A stretch of DNA of 64,000 nt from an uncultured Tenacibaculum sp. (GTDB lineage Bacteria; Bacteroidota; Bacteroidia; Flavobacteriales; Flavobacteriaceae). The notes beneath the pieces were generated by a model. That model was not told the origin of the DNA and ran no database searches. It saw only the letters and a list, made by a program, of their open reading frames with translations. The position numbers and the translations under genes are program-made. The stretch is taken from NCBI GenBank assembly GCA_947498055.1, contig CANMJA010000004.1, forward strand, positions 124,001 to 188,000, given 5' to 3'. The stretch's first letter is position 1; each line of letters opens with the position of its first letter. Below, one piece after another: positions 9,704 through 18,452 of this stretch.

Positions 9704-9750
9704 TAAGAAACAAAAAAAGGAGTTTAAAACTCCTTTTTTTGTTTCTTATT
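9702..9750. terminator. very long bidirectional terminator
   Basis: A perfect 24-bp inverted repeat with a single-base centre contains a 7-A and a 7-T run. It begins within the stop codon of the kinase gene and serves both this gene and the convergent purD. Confidence 0.85.
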
Positions 9751-9787
9751 TTATTTAAATTAATATTGGACATTTAATACTTGACTA

Positions 9788-11068
9788 TTATTCTGCGATT
9801 AAATCAAAACCAATATCTTTTCTATAATTCATTTTCTCAAATGTAATTTTATCTATGTTTTTATAGGAAGTTTCTAATGCTTCTTCTATGGTATTTCCTA
9901 AGGAAGTTATCGCCATTACTCTTCCTCCATTAGTTACTACTTCTTCGTTTTCATTTTTTGTTCCTGCATGAAATACTATGGAGCTTTCAATAGTTTCAAA
10001 ACCAGAAATTTTCTTGCCTTTTTCGTATGCTTCAGGATAACCTCCAGAAACTAACATTACTGTGGTTGCTATTTTATCGGTTACCTCAAATTCTTTCTCA
10101 GATAAGTTTTGGTTTGCTACTCCTTCAAATAAATCTACCAAATCAGAAGTTATTCTAGGTAAAACTGCTTCTGTTTCAGGGTCTCCCATTCTAACATTGT
10201 ATTCAATTACAAAAGGTTCTCCGTTTACATTCATTAAACCAATAAATATAAAACCTCTATAATCTATACCATCTTTTTGAAGTCCTTCTACTGTTGGTTT
10301 TACAATACGTTCTTCCACTTTCTTTATATACGCTTCATCTGCAAAAGGAACTGGTGAAATAGCTCCCATTCCTCCTGTATTTAAGCCTTTATCTCCTTCT
10401 CCTATTCTCTTATAATCTTTTGCTGATGGTAATATTTTATAGTTTTTTCCGTCTGTTAACACAAAAACAGACAATTCTATTCCATCTAAAAACTCTTCAA
10501 TTACCACAGTAGAAGAAGCTTCTCCGAATTTCTGATTCGTTAGCATTTCTGCTAACTCTTTTTTTGCTTCCTCTAAAGACTCTAAAATTAAAACTCCTTT
10601 ACCGGCAGCTAAACCATCTGCTTTTAAAACATAAGGTGCTTGTAAGGTTTCTAAAAATGAAAATCCTTCTTGTAAAGTTTCTTTGGTAAACGATTTGTAT
10701 TGTGCTGTAGGAATATGATGCTTTTGCATAAATTGCTTAGAAAAATCTTTACTTCCTTCTAATAATGCACCATCTTTTTTAGGCCCTATAACTGGTATCT
10801 TTTTTAAATCTTCATCTGCTAAGAAAAAATCATGAACTCCTTCTACTAAAGGAGCTTCTGGTCCTACCACAACCATCTTTATTTCTTTTTCTAACACTAC
10901 TTTTTTAACCGCTTTAAAATCGGTAGGGTTTAAAGATATATTTGTTGCTATAGCATTAGTACCTGCATTTCCTGGTGCTACAAAAAGCTGATTTATTTTT
11001 TTACTTTGAGATAGTTTGTATGCAAAAGCATGTTCTCTTCCTCCTGAGCCTAAAATTAAAATATTCAT
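9788..11068 (-). CDS. purD: phosphoribosylamine-glycine ligase (GAR synthetase)
   Basis: The 426-residue enzyme couples phosphoribosylamine and glycine with ATP in step 2 of purine synthesis, in the cytoplasm. The sequence starts with MNILILGSGGREHAFAYKL. It has VVGPEAPLVEG, an ATP-grasp domain with KADGLAAGKGVLI, and NTGGMGAISP and NVRMGDPETE for metal and substrate binding. Length and motifs are normal. A -7 box lies upstream at 11092-11099. Confidence 0.97.
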   Translation of the reverse strand: MNILILGSGGREHAFAYKLSQSKKINQLFVAPGNAGTNAIATNISLNPTDFKAVKKVVLEKEIKMVVVGPEAPLVEGVHDFFLADEDLKKIPVIGPKKDGALLEGSKDFSKQFMQKHHIPTAQYKSFTKETLQEGFSFLETLQAPYVLKADGLAAGKGVLILESLEEAKKELAEMLTNQKFGEASSTVVIEEFLDGIELSVFVLTDGKNYKILPSAKDYKRIGEGDKGLNTGGMGAISPVPFADEAYIKKVEERIVKPTVEGLQKDGIDYRGFIFIGLMNVNGEPFVIEYNVRMGDPETEAVLPRITSDLVDLFEGVANQNLSEKEFEVTDKIATTVMLVSGGYPEAYEKGKKISGFETIESSIVFHAGTKNENEEVVTNGGRVMAITSLGNTIEEALETSYKNIDKITFEKMNYRKDIGFDLIAE

Positions 11069-11091
11069 GTTGCTGTTGTGTTGTTAGGCTG

Positions 11092-11099
11092 CAAATATA
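11092..11099 (-). promoter_or_regulatory. -7 box for purD (TATATTTG)
   Basis: A TAnnTTTG match on the minus strand, 23 nt upstream of the purD ATG. Confidence 0.65.
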
Positions 11100-11283
11100 G
11101 TTATTTACTAGTTTTAATAGTAGATAGAAAAGGGGTTAAAAAATTTAAGAGAATGTTATAAAATAGAAAAGAGACAAGTGATAGACTTGCCTCTACAAAT
11201 AGTAAAAAAATTAATTGAATCCAAACAGAAAGTGGATATCCAAATCTATTTTATAATTGTTTTAAAAACATTTTTTCCTTTAT

Positions 11284-11661
11284 TTAATGAGGATAGTATC
11301 CAATTTTTATTCTTTTAAGAAACAGTATCGAATCTGTAAGCTCTTTTATTTTATAGGTTATAAATGTTGTATCCTTCTTTGTAAAATAAATAATACTATC
11401 TTTTTTATAAAACCATTTTTCATCTTTTGTTTCTGTGTACATACCTCTTACTAGTATATCTGGAGAAAATCTAGAAAGTTTACCATCTTTAAAATAAATA
11501 ATACTTGGTTTCCGTAAACTAGAGTTTTTTGGTATTCGTATCATTTTTTTATAACCTCTTTTAGAACCCACGTGTTTCCAACTCCCAATAATCATTTCTT
11601 TATTTATATTTTGAGAATAAAGATGCATAGAAAAGATAAAAAGAAATATAGCTGTTTTCAT
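11284..11661 (-). CDS. small secreted protein, lipocalin-like fragment
   Basis: 125 residues with a signal peptide (MKTAIFLFIFSMHLYS) followed by IIGSWKHVG, the start typical of short lipocalin-like Bacteroidota proteins. The rest is basic and beta-rich. Function unknown. A 157-bp piece of this gene recurs 551 bp upstream on the same strand (11862-12018). Confidence 0.65.
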   Translation of the reverse strand: MKTAIFLFIFSMHLYSQNINKEMIIGSWKHVGSKRGYKKMIRIPKNSSLRKPSIIYFKDGKLSRFSPDILVRGMYTETKDEKWFYKKDSIIYFTKKDTTFITYKIKELTDSILFLKRIKIGYYPH

Positions 11662-11861
11662 TATTCTATAATTAATTTTTCATTTATTATAACGCCATCA
11701 ACAGTATATAGCCTAACGTTAAAGATACCCTTTCTCTAATTAGGTATCTTAATTTGAGATTGTATATTTTTAGTAGAATACCTCAAAAAACCCGCAAAAC
11801 TGTAAATTTCTAGATGTACAATTTTTTCGTAATTTCTAAAGGAAAATCTCTAATTTTTTAT

Positions 11862-12018
11862 TATCTCAAAAAACAGTATTGAATCTGTAAGCTCATTTAT
11901 TTTATAGGTTCTAAATGTTATATTTTTGTGTGTAAAATAAATAATACTATCGTTTTTTAAAAACCATTTTTCATCTTTTACTTCTGTATACATATCTCTT
12001 ACTAATACATCTGAAAAA
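11862..12018 (-). pseudogene. partial duplicate of the gene at 11284-11661
   Basis: This stretch aligns without gaps to 11311-11467 at a constant offset of 551 bp, with scattered substitutions. It corresponds to roughly codons 65-115 of the intact gene. There is no start, no signal peptide and no downstream completion, so it is a gene fragment left by a partial duplication or recombination. Confidence 0.8.
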
Positions 12019-12024
12019 AGAAAC

Positions 12025-12477
12025 CTATAACACCTCTATCTTAATAATATCCTTTGTATTACATTTACTACAAATAAGATTTGACTTTATAAAAACATCA
12101 AAAGAATCGATTTTTAATATACAGTCTCCAATAGAAGTTGATTTTATGTTTTCAACTTGTAAACTAGCTATAATGTCTTGATTAAATTTAAAGCTAATGT
12201 TTTTCGTATTAGCCATAGAAAATTTTAGCACCTGATTTTCTCCACTTAAAATAATCTTATAATCGATTGTACTTAATAAGTTATTATCATTACTTATAAT
12301 TTTTAAATTCTCCGAATTAATATCTTTATTGTTCAAAAAATTAATTCCTTTCTTAGTCAACTTTACATTTAGAAAAAAATCAAGTTCTTGATCTGTATTT
12401 GAACAATTATTTTGTGAAGAACAACCATAATTAAAAGAAATTATAATTAATATTAAATAGTTAATATACTTTATCAT
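12025..12477 (-). CDS. small lipoprotein, unknown
   Basis: 150 residues with lipobox NYGCSS (Cys 19) and a beta-rich, Asn/Lys-rich body. Three Cys residues near the C-terminus (LKIDSF..., SNLICSKCNTKD) may form a disulfide or bind metal. Its ATG follows directly after the TAA of the upstream gene fragment (TAAATG), which indicates translational coupling to a gene that is now broken. Function unknown. Confidence 0.65.
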   Translation of the reverse strand: MIKYINYLILIIISFNYGCSSQNNCSNTDQELDFFLNVKLTKKGINFLNNKDINSENLKIISNDNNLLSTIDYKIILSGENQVLKFSMANTKNISFKFNQDIIASLQVENIKSTSIGDCILKIDSFDVFIKSNLICSKCNTKDIIKIEVL

Positions 12478-12795
12478 TTATAATTTTATTTTTTTAGAAT
12501 CTTTAATTTTACCGTCGATTAAAACTTTGACTACAGCAAAGTTATTTATAATTTTATTTTTATTAGGAAAATCATAAATCAATGATCCATTAGGTAATAC
12601 TTTTTCTTTTTTCTCTAAATATTTAAACCCACTCTGTAAATCAATCACAACTAAATTAACTTCAATTTTTTCAGGGAAATTAGAAATAAAATAAATCTTC
12701 CCATTATTACTATATACATCGTAATAATTATTAATCTTAAGGTTGTTTTCTGAACTATCATTATCTTTTTCTAAAAGTAAGGAATCATCAATGTT
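12478..12795 (-). pseudogene. 3' fragment of an unknown gene, N-terminus lost
   Basis: The minus strand reads open for about 105 codons ending KIKDSKKIKL-stop, with coherent beta-strand-like sequence (IYFISNFPEKIEVNLVVIDL). There is no ATG, GTG or TTG start in a plausible position, and a stop closes the frame at about 12835. The fragment runs head to head into a truncated response-regulator gene, so the junction near 12785-12800 looks like a deletion breakpoint. Confidence 0.65.
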
Positions 12796-13281
12796 GTAAA
12801 AACACTTATAAATGCTAAAAAAGCAATTGCTTTTTTAGCTACAGAGAATATCGATTTGATAATTAGTGATATTTCTATGCCTGAAGTAAACGGAATTGAA
12901 TTTATTAAAAAAGTGAAAAAAGACTACACTTCTAAAGTTTTGGTAATCAGTATGTTTAAACCAATTCATAACGAAAATAATTTTTATGATGGTTATCTTC
13001 TAAAAGATACAGACATAAACATTGTTATTAAGGCTATTAAAAGCATTGTTTATGAAACTACTCCTTTTTTTTACGATAGCTTTTCTTCTTCAGAAGAATT
13101 AACTTTTTCTAAAACTATTGTAACTAAAAGAGAAAAAGAGATTATACAATTAATTACTCAAGAACTTACTGTTGATGAAATTGCTGAGCAACTTTTTTTA
13201 AGTAGGTACACTGTTGAAACACATAAAAAAACAAATGCTGGACTAGTAAAAAAAGCAATTCAGTTAGGCTATATTTCCTAG
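12790..13281 (+). pseudogene. truncated NarL/LuxR-type response regulator
   Basis: The open frame starts inside the receiver domain (VVKTLINAKKAIAFLATEN, then LIISDISMPEVNG with the phospho-acceptor Asp). The first ~35 residues, including the acidic pair, are missing. The C-terminal LuxR-type HTH reads REKEIIQLITQELTVDEIAE and YTVETHKK, then jumps directly to TNAGLVKKA. The usual ~10 residues of the recognition-helix end are absent, which looks like an in-frame deletion between A-runs. Both defects make a functional regulator unlikely. An internal TTG at 12856 could still start a 141-residue product. Confidence 0.75.
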
Positions 13282-14051
13282 TACCACTTCAAAAAATATT
13301 TTATAGCAGAAGACAAATGGTACATAAACAGTTTTAAACTTTTTGAGGAACCTTGTTTTAAAATATGTATAATTTCTTCATTAGGATAATACATTTTTTT
13401 CTTTCCTATACTATCTATTTTTCTACAAATATCAATGTCTTCCATGTATAAAAAATAACGTTCATCAAACCCACCTATTTCAATAAAATCGTCTGTTTTA
13501 AATAACATAAAACAACCATGAATTGCTTCTGGATAAAAAGGCTTTGATACATCTAAATTACGATATTCTTGATTATAGATTCTCTTTTTAAAAATGTTTA
13601 GTTTTCTAAATATTAAATCTAAAAAAGAAGGGTATTTTCTTACGCTATATTGATGTTTACCGTTTGGAAATTTTACTTTAGGAGCAATTAAAGATACTGC
13701 TTCCTCTTCTTCTAATTTATGTATTAATTCTTCTATCACTACTGATGCATAAACCACATCTGAATTTAAAATTAAATGGTATTTCGACGTGTTTTTAATT
13801 TTAGGAATAAGTAAATTCTGTGCTTTAGAAAAACCTATATTTTTACCATTAAAAAAATATTCAATTTCTGTAGTGTTTACATTAGAAAGGTACTCGTTTC
13901 TAATAGGAGAATTATCTATTATATATAACTTTTTATGTAGTACTTTTATCTTTAAAAAACAATCTATAGAGTTTTTAACGTTTTCTATTGTCTCGTTATA
14001 TAAAACAATTGCAATACTTACATCAAGCTTGTTATTAGTACGCATTTTCAT
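13278..14051 (-). CDS. family 2 glycosyltransferase (rhamnosyltransferase-like)
   Basis: 257 residues. The N-terminal GT-A fold starts with SIAIVLYNE and contains NIGFSKAQN, NSDV (DXD-like region at about 98), HGCFMLF and FYLYMEDIDICRK, typical of GT2 enzymes that extend surface polysaccharides. It is the last gene of the polysaccharide operon. Its start overlaps the preceding gene by 17 nt (two possible ATGs, 14051 and 14045), so it is translationally coupled. Confidence 0.88.
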   Translation of the reverse strand: MKMRTNNKLDVSIAIVLYNETIENVKNSIDCFLKIKVLHKKLYIIDNSPIRNEYLSNVNTTEIEYFFNGKNIGFSKAQNLLIPKIKNTSKYHLILNSDVVYASVVIEELIHKLEEEEAVSLIAPKVKFPNGKHQYSVRKYPSFLDLIFRKLNIFKKRIYNQEYRNLDVSKPFYPEAIHGCFMLFKTDDFIEIGGFDERYFLYMEDIDICRKIDSIGKKKMYYPNEEIIHILKQGSSKSLKLFMYHLSSAIKYFLKWY

Positions 14052-15390
14052 CTCCTTTAAAAAGATTTAATACGGTTTTTATTACAATTTTAAGATCTAG
14101 AAAAAAAGACCAGTTTTCTATATAAAAAATATCTAATCGTATTCTATTTTTTATATCTGCTTTCTTTCTTATTTCTCCTCTGTAACCACTTACTTGTGCA
14201 AGACCAGTAATGCCTGGTTTCACTAAATGTCTTTCTATATAGTTATCTACATCTTTTTGATAAGAGACAGCCAAATTTTCTATATGAGGTCTTGGACCTA
14301 CCACACTCATATTTCCTAAAAGAACATTAAAAAACTGAGGAAGCTCATCAATACTTGTTCTACGAATAAACTTACCCATTCTTGTTATTCTAGCATCGTT
14401 TTTTATGGTATGGTTTTCATTTGCTTTTTTACTTATTTCCATAGATCTAAATTTATAACAAACGAACTTAGCTCCTCTTAAACCTTCTCTTTCTTGTTTA
14501 AAAATAGCTGGTCCTTTCGATTCTATTTTAATTAAAACCCATAAAATAGGGAGCAACCAAGACAAAAGAAAAATAATTATAAATAAGGAAAAAACAATAT
14601 CAAAAAGTCTTTTTAAAAATCTACTTTCAAGATGATCGAAAGGTAATTTTTTAACCGATAAAACTTTTAAAGTATCATTATAAAATTCTGTTTTACTAGC
14701 TTTACTATAAAATTCTTGTGCACTTGGTATTAATTTTAAAGTGATATTATTAATGCTTGTAAATTTATTCAGTTTTTTTATTTGTTCTTTTTTAAGAATG
14801 GATAATGTTGCATAAACTTCATCTATTTGTTGTTTTTTAAGAAATAGATATAGGTCTTCTTCATTTCCTAGATAATTAGTTTGGTTCGATGTTTTATTTG
14901 AAAAAAAGCCAACTAAAAAATATCCTAAATTTTGCTTTTTTTTAAATAAATGCATCATCTTTTTGGAAGTACTATCTCTTTCAAAAAAAACTACTTTCTT
15001 ATAATTTTTTCCTAATTGTCTATATTTTTTTAGCAGGAAAAAAAAAGCTGTTTTATTTATTGATAATGTGATACTTATAATAAATAATGTCCAAAATTGT
15101 GTGTTAACTACTTCCCCCTCTTTAAAGATTCCGAAAAAAGCAAAAAAACCAAGTGTAAAAAATAAAAACTGAATGAGTATAAGTTTAAAAACTTTAAAAA
15201 AATTGGTAAATCTATATACTTTATAATAAGTAGAAATTATTGCAGATATAACCCAAAACAAAGAAATATAAGAGTAAAAGAAAAGGTTTTGGTGTTGCTT
15301 TTCAAAAACAATGAAAATAACTGTATTAATAATTAATACATCTATTATTAAAAAAAAAGCTTGTATTTTTTTAAAAAAAGAAAGTTTCAA
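14035..15390 (-). CDS. undecaprenyl-phosphate sugar phosphotransferase (WcaJ-like)
   Basis: The 451-residue protein has four N-terminal membrane helices, a CoA-binding-like central part, a fifth helix near 265-290 and the C-terminal bacterial sugar-transferase domain (FKQEREGLRG, YKFRSM, TSIDELPQFFNVLLGNMSVV, GPRP, KPGITGLAQV). It transfers a sugar-1-phosphate to undecaprenyl phosphate and starts assembly of the repeat unit. It sits in a tight operon, 4 nt after the GT4 gene. Confidence 0.93.
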   Translation of the reverse strand: MKLSFFKKIQAFFLIIDVLIINTVIFIVFEKQHQNLFFYSYISLFWVISAIISTYYKVYRFTNFFKVFKLILIQFLFFTLGFFAFFGIFKEGEVVNTQFWTLFIISITLSINKTAFFFLLKKYRQLGKNYKKVVFFERDSTSKKMMHLFKKKQNLGYFLVGFFSNKTSNQTNYLGNEEDLYLFLKKQQIDEVYATLSILKKEQIKKLNKFTSINNITLKLIPSAQEFYSKASKTEFYNDTLKVLSVKKLPFDHLESRFLKRLFDIVFSLFIIIFLLSWLLPILWVLIKIESKGPAIFKQEREGLRGAKFVCYKFRSMEISKKANENHTIKNDARITRMGKFIRRTSIDELPQFFNVLLGNMSVVGPRPHIENLAVSYQKDVDNYIERHLVKPGITGLAQVSGYRGEIRKKADIKNRIRLDIFYIENWSFFLDLKIVIKTVLNLFKGDENAY

Positions 15391-15394
15391 GTTT

Positions 15395-16507
15395 TTACAT
15401 TTTTTTATATAACTCTTCTAATTGAGAGATATTATTTTTAATATCAAATTCTATTGTAAATTTACGAAAAGAAGCTAAAGACATTTCTTTAATTGCACTT
15501 TCATTGTTATATAATTTTTTAATTTTATCTGCAAAATCCTTAGGGGTTTCATTGGTTAAAAATCCATTTAAACAATCATTTATCAAGTCTTTATTACCAT
15601 CTACATTTGTTACAACACAAGGTTTAGATAACATTAAAGCTTCAATTCCAGCATAAGACAAACCTTCATACCTAGAAGATGAAACAAAAAATTTACTTTT
15701 TTTTAATATAGACAAACAATTATTTCTATCTATAAAATCGATTAGTGTAATTGTGTTTGTAAGTCCTTTTTCTTTGATTAACCTTTTTATAGTGTTTAAA
15801 CTTGGAGCATAAAAACCAACTCCAACAATTACTAAATGTATTTCTTCAATTGTTTCTTTTACTAAGCTTATAGCTTCAATTAACAATTCTGTGTTTTTTT
15901 GATAAGAAGGTCTACCAATAGTACAAATATATTTTTCTGGAAGTGTGTAATTAAAGTTTTCTGGTATGTTTTCTCTTATATTCCTAATGGAATTACTCCA
16001 TACTAAAACTTTTTCTTTTGGAAACTTTAAATCGTTTATCGTTCTATCATACTCCGATTTTGAACAAGCTACTGTTTTTGAAGGTAGTTTTTTAAACTGT
16101 TTTTCTATACTTTTAAAAAAAGCTCTTTTTATCTTACTTCTAGCACTTAAATAAGAGTAAGCATGAGGAGTATATAATGTAGGAATCCTTAAATATGCTC
16201 CTGCTAGTCTTCCTAAAATTCCTGCTTTTGCGCTATGGCAATGAATAATATTTGGTTTTTCTTTTTTTAAAACCTTTATAATCTTCAAAAAACAAATGAT
16301 ATCTTTTAATGGATGTATAGATCGTACTAAATTGACATGATGCCTTTTAATTTGTTTGTTTTTATCATTCACTAAATCTACAACAGCATCAAATTCATTG
16401 CATAAAACAACGCTATCAAACACTTCTGAATTAATAGTACTCGTTATTAGCTGAATAGATACACCTACGCCTGCTATGGGTTTAGCTATGTGAACTACTT
16501 TTATCAT
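15395..16507 (-). CDS. family 4 glycosyltransferase
   Basis: 370 residues with a GT-B fold. The acceptor-side start IAKPIAGVGV, HCHSAKAGILGRLAG and TLYTPHAY are followed by the donor-binding C-domain with GRPSYQKN, VGVGFYAPS and the SRYEGLSYAGIEAL (E-x7-E) motif. It adds a sugar to the growing lipid-linked unit. The start overlaps the upstream polymerase-like gene by 4 nt. Confidence 0.92.
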   Translation of the reverse strand: MIKVVHIAKPIAGVGVSIQLITSTINSEVFDSVVLCNEFDAVVDLVNDKNKQIKRHHVNLVRSIHPLKDIICFLKIIKVLKKEKPNIIHCHSAKAGILGRLAGAYLRIPTLYTPHAYSYLSARSKIKRAFFKSIEKQFKKLPSKTVACSKSEYDRTINDLKFPKEKVLVWSNSIRNIRENIPENFNYTLPEKYICTIGRPSYQKNTELLIEAISLVKETIEEIHLVIVGVGFYAPSLNTIKRLIKEKGLTNTITLIDFIDRNNCLSILKKSKFFVSSSRYEGLSYAGIEALMLSKPCVVTNVDGNKDLINDCLNGFLTNETPKDFADKIKKLYNNESAIKEMSLASFRKFTIEFDIKNNISQLEELYKKM

Positions 16508-17664
16508 GTTTTTTTACTAGTAATGGCAAAAAAAGCGCCTAATAAATACAATCCATACTGCCTTTCAAACAAATTTTCGAAACATAAAAACACACACAAA
16601 CTAATTACTATAAATAGGTTTGTATAGCTTGTAGTTCCTTGAAAAACAAAATATAATATACCTAGAAACAAAAAAAGCGCTAAAAGACCTCCTTGATAAA
16701 AAAAACTAAAAAACTGATTATGTGTATTAAACATTTTGTCAAGATAGTAAGTCCTTTTTGTTTCTTTTTTTATTTTTTCAGAAAAACACTTTTTTAGGTT
16801 TTCTTTAATTTTATTAACATCATTATATCCAAAAAAAAGAGAATAGTTATTAAAATAATTCATATCTGTTAAACAACTCCAAATAACCACTCTTGGTTCA
16901 TGATCTAAAGCAATTTTCATTGTTTTAGTAAAAGATTTTTCAACATGAAATCTTTTTTGAAGGTTCTTATTTGATACTGCTAAAACTGCCAAAAGTAAAA
17001 ACGCTATAATAGATAAATAATTCGTCTTTTTAGATTGTTTTTTCATTTTTAATATCAGTAGAGAAAATAAAAATCCGAATACTAATAAAATAGCTAACCT
17101 TGCTGCTATAAAATTTATAAAAAAGAAAAGAAAAATTAAGGCTCCTATATAATACCATTGTTTACTATTATTATACAAATCGTAACAAAACACAACCGCT
17201 AATACACACATGATTCCTAAATATGGCCTATCTATTAATAGCATTTTAGATACTTCTGGATCGTTTGCTAAAGGAATTCCTGCTTTTTTAAAATAAAATA
17301 GTATCGCTTTAAAAATGGTGAAAAAAGAAGAGGCTAAAACTCCAATAATATATCCCTTTTTTACTAGTAAATGGTCTTTAATATTATACACCAACACTAA
17401 AATAATGAAAAAGAAAAAGATGTTTTTATATGTACTTAAATGGGCAAAAAAAGTAGTAGAAAAGATTGCTTTAACCGTTAAGTAAGTTGCAAAAAATAAA
17501 ATTAATTTAAATATTGGTTGGTTTATTTGTTTTTGTTTTAAAAACAAGAAAGAAGCAAAAACCAGAATTAAAATTATATTTGGTAATGCCATAGATATTG
17601 GAATAAACACCAATAATAATGTGACTAAATAATCATATGTTTTTTCTAGGTTTGGAATTTTCAA
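16504..17664 (-). CDS. O-antigen ligase/polymerase-like membrane protein
   Basis: 386 residues with about ten transmembrane helices and a large extracytoplasmic loop (about 240-320) containing a HNQFFSFFYQGG segment, typical of the Wzy/WaaL superfamily (H-N-x-x-x-x-x-x-x-x-G). It probably polymerises repeat units or ligates them to a carrier. A second such protein is encoded at 18445-19818. Ends overlap neighbours by 4 nt on both sides. Confidence 0.8.
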   Translation of the reverse strand: MKIPNLEKTYDYLVTLLLVFIPISMALPNIILILVFASFLFLKQKQINQPIFKLILFFATYLTVKAIFSTTFFAHLSTYKNIFFFFIILVLVYNIKDHLLVKKGYIIGVLASSFFTIFKAILFYFKKAGIPLANDPEVSKMLLIDRPYLGIMCVLAVVFCYDLYNNSKQWYYIGALIFLFFFINFIAARLAILLVFGFLFSLLILKMKKQSKKTNYLSIIAFLLLAVLAVSNKNLQKRFHVEKSFTKTMKIALDHEPRVVIWSCLTDMNYFNNYSLFFGYNDVNKIKENLKKCFSEKIKKETKRTYYLDKMFNTHNQFFSFFYQGGLLALFLFLGILYFVFQGTTSYTNLFIVISLCVFLCFENLFERQYGLYLLGAFFAITSKKT

Positions 17665-18452
17665 TTGCTAATAATTCTTTTGACTTTTGTAATTATTTTT
17701 ACTGGAATTAAATATAGTATGAAACCTTTTAAAAGTCCTTTTATTGGATAGTAGCCAAAATAAAAATTATCTATAATTAATTGTAATCGACTGTTTAGTT
17801 GTTTTTTTCTGTTTTTTACAGATAATCCGTTGGTGTTAAACTCACATGCCACTAAATAATCATCGATATTTGACAACTCAAATTTTTTCATTGCTTTAAA
17901 AAAAAAGGCTAGATCTTCTGCATGTTTATATTTTGTTGGATATAGTCCTATTTTAGTAAGAATAGCTGTTCTAAACATAATACTTGGATGAATTAACATC
18001 GCATTTTCATACATTTTTTGCTTTATTTTTTTACTTAACAATGGTAATTTTAATTTAAATAGTGTTTTTTCTTCCTTAAAGAAAATAACATGAGAACCTA
18101 CAATACCAACATCTTTGTTTTCTATAAGAAATTTCTCTTGAATATGAAATCTGTTTTTTAAATTTACATCTCCACAGTCTAAACGAGCAACAAACATATA
18201 ATCTTGTTTTCTTATCCTATGTAACCCTGTATTTAATGCAGTTTGAATACCTTCATTCTTTTTTAAGTATTCAAAAAGAACAATTCCTTCTCCTTTGAAA
18301 GTATTTCGAACAGCTTCTTCATTTATTTCCATCGAACTTCCATCATCTACAACAAGTATGTCTACTTTTTCTGATGAATCTATAGAGGCTATCGATTTTT
18401 TTAAGCCTTCTGGGTTATTATAATGAGGAATTAATACAACTACTTTATGCAT
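17661..18452 (-). CDS. family 2 glycosyltransferase
   Basis: 263 residues starting VVLIPHYNNPEGLKKSIAS, then DILVVDDGS, NEGIQTALNTGL, ARLDCGD (DXD-type position) and HPSIMFR. These are typical GT2 motifs. Two charged hydrophobic segments near the C-terminus may attach it to the membrane. Overlaps both neighbours by a few bases. Confidence 0.9.
   Translation of the reverse strand: MHKVVVLIPHYNNPEGLKKSIASIDSSEKVDILVVDDGSSMEINEEAVRNTFKGEGIVLFEYLKKNEGIQTALNTGLHRIRKQDYMFVARLDCGDVNLKNRFHIQEKFLIENKDVGIVGSHVIFFKEEKTLFKLKLPLLSKKIKQKMYENAMLIHPSIMFRTAILTKIGLYPTKYKHAEDLAFFFKAMKKFELSNIDDYLVACEFNTNGLSVKNRKKQLNSRLQLIIDNFYFGYYPIKGLLKGFILYLIPVKIITKVKRIISN

Noticed and set aside
11680..11720. Possible remnant of a mobile repeat (AACGCCATCAACAGTATATAGCC)-like text
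   Set aside because: Only a short, degenerate match to intergenic repeats I remember from Bacteroidota, with no inverted repeat ends or second copy in the window.
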